Shown: positions 44,005 through 56,178 of the stretch, in pieces | Numbering within the stretch: the stretch's first letter is position 1 | How the letters are laid out: the number at the start of each line of letters is the position of its first letter | Assembly (NCBI GenBank): GCA_950295325.1 | Contig: OX485805.1 | Span: 45,532,758-45,596,757, forward strand | Direction of reading: 5' to 3' | DNA: 64,000 bases | Origin: Polytrichum commune | Lineage: Eukaryota > Streptophyta > Polytrichopsida > Polytrichales > Polytrichaceae | Position numbers and translations under genes: made by a program | The notes under the pieces: model-generated | What the model was told of the DNA's origin: nothing | The model's database searches: none | Seen by the model: the letters and a program-made list of their open reading frames with translations, nothing else

Positions 44005-44350
44005 TATAGTTCATTTGGCAACAACTTCACCTAATCTTTTATTTGTGTCGTTTACTCCTAGATTGTTGGACGAGGTATTTTCCATCTCTTTTAATGTATT
44101 GGCTAATGTTGTACTAACATCATAAACACCTACTTTGGTGAGCTCCTCAACCAAATGGTTGGATATGCCATCCATAAATATTGTGGTTGGCAAACATGGA
44201 ATACAAACATTCCACAAACAGTCAAAGTTATGGTAGTGTTATTGTTTTTGCTATTGTCATGTGATGTTTTTGTCCTCACAAATGCACATCCCTTGTTATT
44301 TTTGGACAAATGGTTTACCCAAATATATTTAAATGTCAATTATGCCTTTG
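44005..44350 (+). repeat. Dispersed repeat, inverted relative to 41220-41530
   Basis: Shares blocks and the LFLDKWF(T/V)QIYLNV-like stretch with 41220-41530. The minus-strand frame at 44011-44217 (containing NHLVEELTKVGVYDVS) looks coding-like, so this may be a fragment of an autonomous element. Confidence 0.5.
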
Positions 44351-44542
44351 ACTACCACCCTTGATGTTGTTAGTGCCTAGTGTATAATGTATATATTTTA
44401 TTGACTATAGTATGGAGCAAGGCTCATGGTTTCATTAGAATTTGGATGCTTAAATTTTTTCATGAATGTCCCCATCATGAGTGGATGAGAGATTGAAGAG
44501 CAAAGAAATTTGTTTACTTTATATTAGAATGTCATCGTTTCA

Positions 44543-44700
44543 CAATATTACTAAGCCATGTGTGTTCTTTTTGTGGGCCCTGAGAATATAACCATGGGAT
44601 GCACATATCATGTGCATGGAGACTTAGATTCAAATTAGTTTCCAAGCATCCCATGGATATGTTCCTAAGGCCCATAGTTGTTTAGTAATGTTATGTTCTT
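44543..44700. mobile_element. MITE, TTACTAAGC...GGGCCC family, copy 1
   Basis: The left half (TTACTAAGCCATGTG, TGTGGGCCCTGAGAATA, AACCATGGGATGC) is mirrored in reverse on the right (GCATCCCATGGATAT, CCTAAGGCCCATAG, TTTAGTAATGTTA). The copy at 50283-50425 has the same design. About 155 bp, no coding capacity. Confidence 0.65.
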
Positions 44701-44779
44701 GATTTCCATGGTTTTAACACTTAAATGCTCATGCAATCCAAAGTGGGTATCCACCTAATACTTTGATGGGGTTTGTGAC

Positions 44780-47420
44780 TCACAAGATGGCAATCTACGT
44801 GGAAGGTCTCTATTGGTACAGGATGGTGCCCACTGCCATGTGGTCAAAATGAACAAGTTAAAACTTCATTCTCCAATCATGTAGGACATTTTGTGAGTTT
44901 GAGATTGCTTCCCTTCAGGGCGGGTGTGAATGAGCTACTTAATATTTGGGTTTTCATACTTGCAATTCTTTGCCTTTTACTTGATGGTTCAAGGTGGCCA
45001 TGGGAGTAGAGATCCATCACGAGGTATCTCAATTTGGTCCTTGCCTAAGTAAAAACCTCTTGGTTTAATTTCCTTTTGTTGCGGCCAAAGATTGAGATTC
45101 TGGTCTTTGATGGATAGAGTGACATCAAGGCTAGAAAAGAATGCAAAACACATTTAGTTTGTTTAGAAGTCTTTGTAAGCATGTTCAAGATTTAGAAGAA
45201 AAATAACATCGTCAACATAGAGAAGAATGTCGACCACAATATCAAATAAACATGGAGAGTCTCCGTCAATCTTTCTCAAATATGTTTTCAAGTACATCAA
45301 TGTATAAGCTGAACATTGTGGTAGAAAGGGGGCATCCTTGTTTAATACCAGTGTCGGACATTACTTCGCCATGTCTATCTTTGTTGATTCGTGTTCTTGC
45401 AAAGATTGTGCTATTGCATCTTGTTGTAAATGTAGTGGTACACTTGAATGCTAGAGGCGTTCCCAAAGCTTGTCATGTAAAATTGTAACAAAAGTTTTTT
45501 CTAAAATCAACATAACATGAATAGAGACATCAACCTGCAAATACATCTTGTTCAAACAAAGTATGTAATGTAAGAATGTGGACCAAAATAGATCTACCTT
45601 CCCAAAAACCTAATTATTTTGTTGCTCTTACCCCTTTCAATTATGCCCATCAGGTGTTTATTTGTTCTAAAATGAAACTATAGAGCATGCAAAAGATTAT
45701 ACCTAGCATTATGGTCCTATAGTTTCCCAATGAGGTTCTTTTGTTCGAGTTGAAGATCATTTAAATAATGTTGGTAATCTATGAAGTTGGGAATCCTCCT
45801 CTATTCAGTAAATTAAATTGCTTTGTGATTGGCTCACGTAGATCATTTGCAACTCATTTCAAAAACGTAGGGTTTAGGCCATGAATATCGTGTGCCTTGT
45901 AATTTGTAAAGTCTTTTGTAGTGGCCCATACTCCCCCCTTTATAAAAGCATATGAAAGTTGAGCATATGAAATAAAACGACCATTGTTTCTTTATCACGA
46001 GGTGTATAAATTTGTGCAATAGTCTACTGATCTTGTGGCGTAAACGAAAGGGTTGAATCGTCTTTTTCTTCAAAGCTCTTCCAAAATAATTTTGAGTCCT
46101 TTTTTTAGCAAAAGATGTACACTAAATATGATATTTAGAATCATATGGTATTTAATGTTACTATGGTAACTTTTTGGATGATATTTCTTATGAATAAGTA
46201 AACAAATATTGTCATGGATGATGGACGAGTTCATCCATCGGCCAAAACCCTACCATCTCTTGTCAACAACTTGTGATGAAATATTGTCATGGATGATTGC
46301 AATTTGGATGAAAAATCACTTGGTAAGTGACAGTAATTGCAACACTGTAAAACTATAATCCCCAAAAAAATTACAAGAAAGGACAAATAATATTGGGTTT
46401 AGCATTACGTGTTGGTGACACTATACCACGGGTTACAATTAGTATTGATCAAGACGATTAGAAATGGTGACACTAAATGTCATATCTATTTTAGTTGCTT
46501 TTGTTTGCGCCCCAAGTATGAGAGTTTTTTATCCCAAAACCATCATGCGGTTCTTTTTTAAAGTCGTTCGTGAAGTATTGACTGAGTGACTAGAATTTAA
46601 CACAATATGGTAGTTTCGTCAAGTCTCTTGATAGTCACCATTGACCCATGTGTTGGATGGTTTGCCTCTTTGTTCGCCACCTAGTTTTTTAAGAGCAAAT
46701 TGGTTGAGTTGCGCAAAATATCAAGTGCAACCAATCTTGGGCACATAATGAATTGTAGGTTTCTTCTTGCACGTAAGTGAGTTCATGTTTGACATTCAGA
46801 ACATATTGATTTGCCTTCTTGAGATTGGGACGAAGAACTTGATGTCAACTAGATGGGGTTGGAAGCTTTTGGTTCTACACTATGACATATTCTGAAGAAG
46901 ATAGAACATTGGTTTGAATCAGGTTGTTTGCTACCTTTGGAAAACCATAGTAGATTTGTGAAGGGAGTTGGAATCACATATTAGGTAATCGACTATCCTT
47001 GGCCCCACCCATACTAGAGAAGCACGTGAAATTTTGGCATAGCTCTCATTTGCCCCATTAAGAATCACAACGGCAGAGAAGGACAATTTCCTATTAAAAT
47101 TCCACCAAAAGCATTGTAATGGCCCAATGTCTTCATACTCTCTCAGTCAATGTGGTATATTAGGTTGATGTCGTTGACATGGAGATGGAGATCTTGCCCT
47201 TGGTGAGAGCTAGTTCAAGCATTGAAATCACCTACCATAAGAGCCTCCCCTAAAGACGGGTAAGAAACAAATTCAATGAAAAGAAGAGTGCAAGGTTTGT
47301 AGTTGTAAATTTGTATTTTTTTGGCTTCATATAGATGGTGAGAAGTAACATATACCAAAATAGATATGCATGGAGAGGCCTATAACTTGGTGGATCCTAA
47401 TCCACATATGTGTGTTTGTA
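44780..47420 (-). pseudogene. LINE (non-LTR retrotransposon) relic
   Basis: Minus-strand pieces in the order of a LINE polyprotein. An endonuclease motif GDFNA is at 47218-47232. Near 45720-45800 there are reverse-transcriptase-like segments (GGFPTSW, GNYRTIM). GIKQGCPLS is at about 45321-45349 and the catalytic YVDD at 45208-45219 (LLYVDDVIFLLN). Distal segments near 45050 and 44960 (RQRIASMK) follow. Frames are broken by several stops and shifts. The interval between endonuclease and reverse transcriptase contains the MITE copy at 46118-46485. The true ends, a poly-A tail and a target duplication were not found. The motif order matches plant LINEs; the clade is not assigned. Confidence 0.75.
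46118..46485. mobile_element. MITE with TACACTAAATATG terminus, uninterrupted copy
   Basis: Collinear with the two outer parts of 10237-11866 (shared TTTTTTGGATGA, TGAATAAGT, CATGGATGATGGA, GAGTTCATCCAT and more) but lacking the 1.27-kb insert. The left end is clear; the right end has drifted (GACACTAAATGTCATAT). It lies within the LINE relic, so it inserted after the LINE. Confidence 0.75.
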
Positions 47421-48180
47421 GAGGGAAGATGTGAGACCCGCCGACATATATATTTCTTAATGAATAGAGTGATGCCCCCATGTCCCTATGTAGTAATGCT
47501 TGGTTGTATGTTGCTAGTTTCGTATTATGAAATTGAAAATTGATCATAACAAAAAAAAAATGCTACATTAATTCCATTTTCTCTCATATTTATATTATAA
47601 ACAATTAAATATATAGCTGAAAAAATACTTGCTATTAGAATATTGTTGTGTATAGAACAACCTTTACAATTCCAATAAACACATGAGATGGAACACAAGT
47701 TTTGAGGTTGAACTTTGTCCCATGATGTGGCTTCAATTAATATGGCTTGTGTGTTGTCGTGCATGACCATTTTATAATCCCCATGTACAATGTGATTCGC
47801 ATCATACTACATGTAACTCGACACTATACACTCGCTGAAGTATTTTATTATTTCTTTAGGGTTTCTTTGACCTAATCTATGTTTAACCGACATCAATCAT
47901 GTGTTCATAAATAACAAAAAAGAAGAAAAGTTATGAGCATGATTTGCGCATTATTCACATTTGGACATAAATGTTCTAGAACTCATTCCAAGTAGGTTGG
48001 ATCAGGTTCTCTTTGAGGAAACACAAAGTAAACTTCTTGTTTGGAGAAAAATTGGACACGGTTGACTAAACTTCCCATGTTTTTATTTCCTTATTGTGCA
48101 TGAGCTATATTTGCTCATTGCAACGAAATTAGAAAAATATTGTCTTGATTAATAATGTCATGTAAAACATATGCATTTTA

Positions 48181-48681
48181 GGGCCACTTCACACACGAGA
48201 CTGAGAGCCCGTGACCATTACATTTCAAGCAGTCTCATTGGTGGAAAAGGTGGAGCCGGTCCAAGTTCGCTTCCCACTACACTTGAGGGACCAACGGAGT
48301 ACGTGAATGCAAGATGCATGTAAAGTCTACATGGATTCCTACATGGCATCAAATGGATCATGTGTCATGGTCACTTGGACTGTTTTCAAAAACCACCTCT
48401 TGTGGGTAGGCCTAACACAAAACCGGGAGACCATGGCACTCTGAATACTCACAATCACTGATTTATCTGATCCTATCATGTGTGAGGACCCCCATGAATA
48501 AAAAAATTCATTGAAATAGCATTTAGTTGAGGGCTTGGTCACATATGACTTCACACTACACTTGAGGATCCGTGACCACACTACATGATTTTGGAGGTGT
48601 CTTGGGACGGCCTTTGGACACTCTCTTTTGGGCTCTCACAATTTCATGGTCATGGCTCTTGGCCCGTGTGGGAAGTGGCCC
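48181..48681. mobile_element. Tourist-like MITE (501 bp), GGGCCACTTCACACA family
   Basis: The left end GGGCCACTTCACACACGAGA and the reversed right end GGGCCACTTCCCACACGGGC are terminal inverted repeats. TTA flanks both sides exactly (48178-48180, 48682-48684). The interior shares GGGCTCTCACAATTTCATGG in reverse with 17366-17720. No frame of note. Confidence 0.8.
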
Positions 48682-48689
48682 TTAGACAC

Positions 48690-50282
48690 TACTTCTAACC
48701 CTTGAATGCAAATAGGGTCCGTATATGACCCCAAATTGCAATAAAACATTTGTTTCTCATAGCAAATGTTATCAAAGTGAGCTAATTGTTTTGGAAAACG
48801 TGTCTAGACTGATGATGAACCATGTGCGTAAACAAAGATTAAGAAATGTTCAATTGAGTGGCTTGTGGAAATCAATCCATGGCAAAAGGGTTGGGTCATT
48901 TGGCCACGCCCTAGTTTGGTTGGGCATGAGTTTCATGTGTTGCCAACCATTATCTCAAACACAACATTCCATCACATTCCTTGGGCAACTAAGCTTGTTC
49001 CATTACCAAGAGTCCACTAATGGTTCACCCCACAATAAAGGACTAATGGTTAAACCTAGACATGTTGGGTTCTAGTCACAACCTTGTTTTTTGCAAGCCC
49101 GTCCTTGTCCATGCATAGTTTTTGAGGGATTTCAAATTGCTTACGGCATTCACTTGTTAGTTGTCATGTTCATACAACGAACATGGGGCCGATTGACCTA
49201 ATTTCGTGTATGCAATTTCTCATTGGGATTTACATAACGGGATTTGTGGCAATTGTCCACCATTGCAACCTCCCAAATTCAATTCCTCAAGTGTAGATAT
49301 ATTTACTCGAAGTTCTAGGGATGGATTGAGGATGCATATAGGATAACGAGTTTGCAAGCATTGGGAAAAAAACCCCCACTATGTCATGGAATGTTTGAAT
49401 GTCAATTAGGGTGCATTAGTATTGATATGGTGGAGAAATTCCCTATAACGCTTGCCCAAAATTCAATAATATGATATTGTAGCTCTCTAGTAGCTTAAGC
49501 ACCTCTATGTCAATAATTAATCAAAGTGCGAAAGTAAGTTAGGCAGCTTGGGAGATAATATTCTAAAATTGGGTACATTAGAAAAGTATTTCATAATAAG
49601 TTAGACATTCATTCCCGTTTGCTTGTCTCATTCATGTTTTTATGGTAGTGTGTGCAACATGACTTGTGAAGCAAAATCATGCTTGCATTGTTTTTAGACT
49701 ACGAGTGAGATTGATGACGCGTGAAGATACTATTGAAGTTATTTAATGCTACTTTGTTGGATTCCAGTGAATGTCACTTGCATTATTAGGATTTTACGCA
49801 CTCTTTGAGTGTTTTTTTGGGGACACTCAATGAAATGAATTTCCCATAAATGTAGGCACCTTTGAAGTCAATTGTTTTATGCCCAAGCTGCTAGAGAACT
49901 ACAGTATGGAGCTCGTCATTTTTTTCACTCATAGAAGAAGTTTCCAATGTTGCCCATTTCATAACATTCCCTATTCAATGTTATAATCTATTTTATTGCG
50001 AACCACAAACAGTCAAAAACAAATTTCCTTCTTCTAGACTACGCCATTTTGACATCCATACAAATTGTATTTCTCAAAACATGTGTTTATCTTTGTCAAA
50101 AAAAACGATGTACATAGAGCACTGTGAAGTGACCTGTTTTCACCCAAAAATGGCCAAGTCTTTTTTAGGGGCTAAACAATGAATTTTATATTTGAAACCC
50201 ATAATATGAACGAAGAATAACCTAGGCTTGTTAAACATACCACACCCCAATATTCATTGCTTACAAATTATGAGATTGTGTT
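48690..50282. other. Gene-free stretch
   Basis: The longest frame (48725-49075, plus) is unrecognised and lacks context. No repeat was matched. Confidence 0.4.
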
Positions 50283-50425
50283 ACGAAACATCATTAAGCA
50301 ATGTGCGTTTATTTTGCGGGCCCTAAGAATAGAACCATGGGATGCCCTAGCCTAACACAAGGAGACTTATATTCTCAAGGCCCACATAATGAGTGTACAT
50401 TGCTTAATAATGTAATGTCACCTAT
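50283..50425. mobile_element. MITE, TTACTAAGC...GGGCCC family, copy 2
   Basis: The left part CATTAAGCAATGTGCG, then TGCGGGCCCTAAGAATA and ACCATGGGATGC, matches the left part of 44543-44700. The right end CATTGCTTAATAATG mirrors the left. About 140 bp. Confidence 0.65.
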
Positions 50426-51372
50426 TCCCATTTGTCTTTATATACTATGATATAAATAAATCCTCAATCAACGGGTCATCAAGCATAGCCTCGTGTGCAT
50501 AGCACCTTAGGACTTGCTTATACTAAAGGCATCAAGCCATGGATCTCAAATGACCACAATACGTTTTTTTTGGATGAGAGCATGGAGAAGTCCATGGACT
50601 TACATTGCATAGTCTTTGGAGGTCACAAGCCCTTAGTGTAAACTCAAACGGAATCATAAAAAATACCTCACATATTTCGATTAGGTATGAGAATGCGTCA
50701 TGAAGTAGAGAAGAAAGAAAGTGTTTGTAATTTATATATATTTTTAATGTATTGGTGTTTGCACATGTTAGGGCATGTTTACATGGAAACCATTAGGCCA
50801 TGGCTCCTGAGAATATTGACATTTCACTGGTCAAGAGTGTCACATGCCCATGCATTAGGTTTACATGAGGGTAGTTTTGGTTATAACCCATTCGTATTTT
50901 ATAAAGAGCATAAATCATTGTTACATTGGACTCCCTTGCCACTCTTTGAGAGCATTCAAGATTTCCCCCCATTGCAAATGAGATCTCGATGTGACAAACA
51001 AACAACTCCGACACTCACCACTCCCACATGTTGATATGACTTGTGAGGTAGATGGTTTTAAACCATCACTTTGAGAACCGAATGTATTATTATCATTATT
51101 ATTGCTAGACTGATGAAATCTTGTGCATATGTTTAAACAATTGAAAGGGAACTTTAACACACAAATCCATGGTTTATTGAATTCCGTATGCAAAAGTTAT
51201 AAGTATTAATATTGTTATTGGTGGATGACTCAAACCCAACACGGAGGTTGCTATTATGATGGTAAATATTTTCTAACTAAATAAAGGCTTCAAGGCAAGA
51301 TTTGAGCATGTTGATTATGGGCAGGGTGTTGGTTCTTGCATGTTGTGCGTTATACCAAGGAGTTGTGTTGTC
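50426..51372. other. Gene-free stretch
   Basis: A possible 150-bp inverted-repeat element near 50505-50640 (CTTAGTGTAAACTC-like ends) is too weak to call. The 115-codon frame at 50687-51034 is unrecognised. Confidence 0.35.
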
Positions 51373-51375
51373 TAA

Positions 51376-51875
51376 GGGTTGCTTCACACTATGGCCATCC
51401 AAGTCGAGGGGCCATGGGATTGAATAGCCAAACTTTGTTGGGAGTCCAAAGAAGTGGGCTGAAAATAACCAATAAAATATAGGAATTGGAGCCTTTCGGC
51501 CAGGCATAGTATGAAGTTTTCAAAGGCCAAGCCCAAAGTCCAAGAAGGAGCATTCCACTTGATTCCCTGCCCAAAACAACCCCTCCAATCTAACGACCAA
51601 GATCTTGTCAATTTTTTTCTTTTTCTTTTTTTAATGAAAAAATTTGACAGCCTCTCAACCATAGTTTGGGTTCCCATTCCTGCCCGACCCAAACTTCCTT
51701 TGAGAGTCCATCGTCTTGGTCAAAAAGTACTGCCATGTAGGCATTTGGGAGAGTGACAACCTTTGGACTTTGGCCTCTAGTATGAAGAGTCGAAAAACTG
51801 AATTATAGGTTTCTTGTAATCTAATTGGTGAAAAGCGACGGCCTCTTGACCTTCAACCACAGTGTGAAGCAACCC
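51376..51875. mobile_element. Tourist-like MITE (500 bp), GGGTTGCTTCACACT ends
   Basis: The left end GGGTTGCTTCACACTATGG and the reversed right end GGGTTGCTTCACACTGTGG differ at one base. TAA flanks both sides exactly (51373-51375, 51876-51878). Length and end design match 48181-48681 (GGGCCACTTCACACA), so the two may be subfamilies. The frames inside run on both strands and are not genes. Confidence 0.82.
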
Positions 51876-52646
51876 TAAGGTGTTTCTTGGTTCATTTACT
51901 TATAATACCCACTCCTATGCTCTCCACATGAGATCTGAGTGTGTTTTGAGCAATGTACGATTGCCAAGTGGAAATTTTCACAGAGATTAATTTTATCAAA
52001 AGCCGGAACATGAAGTACTATAGAAGAGAATAAGAACTCCGGTCTCCAGAGGATACTATATACTTGAGTGCACGCTTCATAATTTGGAGAAATATGGCAT
52101 GAAGGTTAGCATACCCATTCCACAAATTGAATCTCTATTGAGATGAGCATCCGATGCCCTCCACCACCCAAAGTTTCTTAGGGTGAATCAAATATTCAGT
52201 CACATCCAAGAGTTCAAACAATCCCACATAATTTCTTACAACATTCTTCAACAATGTTCCTAATCTCTTCCTTGTGAAACTTGCATGAAATTTGCATGAA
52301 ACTTGCATAACAATTGGCTTCCATGACAAATCTTGCAATACCATTATCCATGACCGGTTGATCTAGATTGTCATGGCATTAACATGGAGTTAATTTTGCA
52401 TCCATTTTGTGAAGTTTCGTTTGATCGCTATTAACCCATCTTGTCTCGTAACTTGGTTCATGATGATGAATTGAGTCATTGCTCCCGCAATACATCATCC
52501 ACAATCTCTTCACGTTTATCTAATTCATTCAATGCTATTAACGTCCCTCACCATACCCATCAAATGGATGGGTTAACTCTACTGTGGGCAAGTATGAGAG
52601 GGCCACCAAACCTTGAAGCCCACAAGTGGCCGGTGTATTAAAAGCA

Positions 52647-52996
52647 CCCCGGGCCTAGATCACATCTTCGTTGGGTTGGGCCCCGCCCCTCTCACGCCTC
52701 CTTCATTGCCCAGTCTCTCCGCCCGTACATGTGTGGGAACTTGTTGGGAACCAATGTGACAATACCCAGTCCAAATTTCAAACATTCAAGTTGACATCAC
52801 TTTCATTATTTCCAAGTTAATTGATGGAGCTTCTTCACATGCCAAAGGAGCTTAATGGCTTAAATGACCATGCATTGTCACATTGATTCCCAACGAGGAA
52901 GAGTTCCCACGCAGGTGTGGACATGAAGACCGGGCAGTGAAGGAAGCATGAGAGGGGCGAGGCCTTGCCAAATGAAGTTGTGATTTAGCCCGGGGC
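52647..52996. mobile_element. Long-TIR MITE (about 350 bp)
   Basis: The left arm begins CCCCGGGCCTAGATCAC and the reversed right arm CCCCGGGCTAAATCAC. The arms match, with scattered differences, for about 120 bp through CGCCCCTCTCA, CTTCATTGCCC and GGGAA..CAATGTGACAAT. TTAAAAGCA lies on both sides (52638-52646, 52998-53006), a 9-bp target duplication if one or two bases of slack at the right end are allowed. Long arms and a 9-bp duplication suit a Mutator-like element. Confidence 0.78.
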
Positions 52997-53006
52997 GTTA
53001 AAAGCA

Positions 53007-54363
53007 AGAGCATCCCATGTCTAATAGTGTGTGCATCCTACCATGAATTGTTGGTCGGCATGTGTTTCTCACCAACACCATTCTTGTATCTAATGTTTTT
53101 AAAACTAACATGATGCACTTTCTTAAATGTGGCAAGATAGGCCAATTGAACCATGTACACCCAACTAGCTTCATATAGACTGATTTGGTGTCTTTAAAGC
53201 TAATTTCAGTGTCAAATCAACTAATTAAAGTAACATTCATGTTGCATACTATTCGTATATTTTATGTTGGATGAATGAGAAGTATGCTCATATACATTAA
53301 TCGCCTCTCTCCTACCGTAACAATTCACCGTAACAATTCACCGCAACAATTGGCAATGCACATCTAGAAATGCAAATTCAAGTTCATAATAAGAAATAAA
53401 TTATATTGTCTTGTGCTTGTGAATATGGGTTTTGAGGGCAACATCAAAGTGTTAAATTGTTTGAGGTAGATGTGCCTAATTCAATTGTTTCTCTTGATCA
53501 AGCACCTATATGTAAGTCGTATATGGTTAGGTAGATGTGCCCCAACAACGGATACTCAAAGGACGTGTGTTAAAAAAAGGTTGGACTGCGTGCTCAAAAT
53601 ATGATAACCATTATAGGTTCAATGTCAACATAATAGGGGTCCTATAAGACCACCAAATGAGCACGAGAATCTTTGCTTTGATAATGAAAAGACAAACAAA
53701 TCAACACTGAAAGTTATGAGGAAAGTGACTATAGCCTCGGTTTGGATATGCTAACCATCCCATGCTAATCACATGTTCATATCTTCTAAGAAGTGAGCTA
53801 CTTGAGAAATAAAAGCATTTAAGTCATGTCTACCTTGTGGCAAATATGTGGGCATGCTTATGGTGTGACTTACCCTTTGTTGCACTATATTGTGGTCCAC
53901 AATATACACCATTGTGCATTACAACAGTTATAATTCTTATACTTGAGGGAATTTGAATCATGCATAAATTTCTCCACATAGGTATTTGTCATGCTTTGGC
54001 AACTATTTCATGGAACCTATATTACTCCACAAACTACAAAATACTTTTTTTTGTCTATTTGTAGACAACCAATATTTAACAATGTTCTTTTGGAAACTAG
54101 TGACTCCTAATTTTGTCTAAGCAGGTTTTATCTGGAAATAATGGAATTGTGAATTTGAAACTGCTTAAAATAGGATGGGTATGAATTGGATCTCATTTTT
54201 CTGGAAGTCTCTCAAATGCACACTACCTACTCTCCATCCCATACATATTCTGACCTTATGATGTGGATCTCCGACACCCTTATATAATATGGGTGGGAAT
54301 ATAGTGTGCTTCCACAATAGTATTCCCGACGTCTTTCGTGTCGATTCCTCCTTTATGGTGTGG
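53007..54363. other. Gene-free stretch with repeat fragments
   Basis: Holds a short triple of GTAACAATTCACC-like words (about 53318-53350), a diverged copy of the 6.4-kb motif near 53265, and at 53545-53835 the partner of 1225-1515. No gene is seen. Confidence 0.45.
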
Positions 54364-54371
54364 CCCACACC

Positions 54372-55970
54372 CACGGGGGGGTCACACCCCCTTACATTTT
54401 GTAACCACGTGCGATAATGGGGTATTTAATGGGGGGGTATTTATGCACCTCTCGGTATTTTTTCCCTCCCTATTTGTAGATATAAAGTTGCTTTGACATA
54501 TTTTTAAGCACCCTATGTTTATTTGTAATTTTTTAGAGAGACCAATTTTTGGCATCATTTTTTTTATATAAATCGTACAAGTACACAAATAGTGAGCGGA
54601 ATACTATAGCATTGCAAAATCAACTATGTGGGCAACAAACGTTCCACACCATCCATCTTATCATTTAATCGGTTTCAATTAGTTATACCAATGCTAAAGC
54701 ATTCAAAATGCCATTCAAAACACAACCAATAACACTTGGAGTTTAGTTAAAAGATTACCAATGAACATGAAGATAACAAAATGTACAAGCTAACATAGAC
54801 AAGTTGTAAACACGGATAGAACAAAACAAGAATTATAATCAATTGTCATAAGACATGAAATTTTGCATAATTATCTACTCCAAAACAAAAGATTGCATTC
54901 AATTGAAAAAACCAAATACAAAAATTGAAAACATTACTTTAATTGTGTTCACAAACACATTCAACCTTGTACCAAATATTTACAATGTGAAGGGTTAGGA
55001 TATAACTATGCACCCTCCAATACATGTCAAGGTACATATCGATATCCTCTATAATGTCATGATAAGACAAAATGTTTTGGAGAGGTTTAACACCAATGAT
55101 GACAAATAACTAAAACTAATTGTTGGCATGAGGCGGGCAACCTTCGAAGTCTCCAACCACTCCATCACGTATCCTCCAAGGCAAAGCGCAATCCTCCGAG
55201 TCTACCATGGTGAGGTGCCAAATGTTGTAGCGCATCATCAATCATCTACAAAAGGTTGTTGTAGCAAAAAGGCAATGAATAGAATGTTGGCATATTAGAC
55301 ACTACTAGCAAGACAAGTAAAACTAATAACAAAAATTTATGAAGAATGAACTACATTCCAATCTTAATTCTCATAATTTCATGGCTTGAAAACTAGGTTT
55401 TTTGAGTGAAACACCTGTGTGAATGTTGTGAATGCTATGAAGCAATGAAAAAAACTCCAAAAAATGTGTCTTACCTACCGCCTTTGTGCCACGCTTCACT
55501 ACTTCACCCCTTCACGCTTCACCAACGCAAGACCTCCTACCCAAACGCTTCACCGCCTTCACGCCACTATGCTTGTCCAAACCCTAAGCCAACCCAAGGG
55601 CCGTTGAGAAGTCACAATGTTCCTTCCCCCAAAAAAATCCACAACATTTTCCCTCCATACTAACACTTTTCATTCAAATTTGGACAAAATTTACACAATT
55701 CTTCATCCAAGTAGTCAAACCCATAATTATTCTATTGATTCTACTACACACATTTGGGGGGATCCAATATCTATAATCCTATTTTTTTTCTACTGATTAC
55801 TAAAATGGAGGAATTATTCACCGCCCTATTTTATATATAATCATGTATGGGACATATTTCCAAAGCTATGGTAGATCTAACGAAGTTATAAATTTTACCC
55901 TCAACGAATTAAATTGACCCTATTTTTTATCTCACGTGGTTTCTAAAATTCCGATAGTCACCCCCCCGTG
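54372..55970. mobile_element. hAT-like element (1,599 bp), CACGGGG family
   Basis: The left end CACGGGGGGGTCACACCCCC and the reversed right end CACGGGGGGGTGACTATCGG continue with shared ATTTT..AACCACGTG.GAT. The flanks CCCACACC (54364-54371) and CCCACACA (55971-55978) match at 7 of 8 positions. Its ends resemble the MITE nested in the copia element. The interior has no transposase; a 85-codon frame at 55406-55663 is unrecognised and is probably not a gene. Confidence 0.72.
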
Positions 55971-56178
55971 CCCACACAATTTACCATAAACAAAGCAACT
56001 TTTAGACGAGGCTAATAATGTATCTTCAAGAGTGTATGAACTTTATCAAACTCCTTTGTGGTGAATGCCAAAAGACATAAAATGATGAAAGTGTGTGGAA
56101 TCTCTTGTGTGGGTAACATTTTGTGATGCCTATTGGAGAGGGGGGATGGTGGGAGAGGGAGAGTGATAACACATAGAA

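Noticed and set aside
50505-50640. Possible MITE with TTTACACTA-like ends
   Set aside because: Inverted similarity is short and interrupted, and no target duplication could be fixed.
55406-55663. Proline- and serine-rich frame in the 54372-55970 element
   Set aside because: No transposase motif; composition follows the CCTCC/CTTCAC-rich strand.
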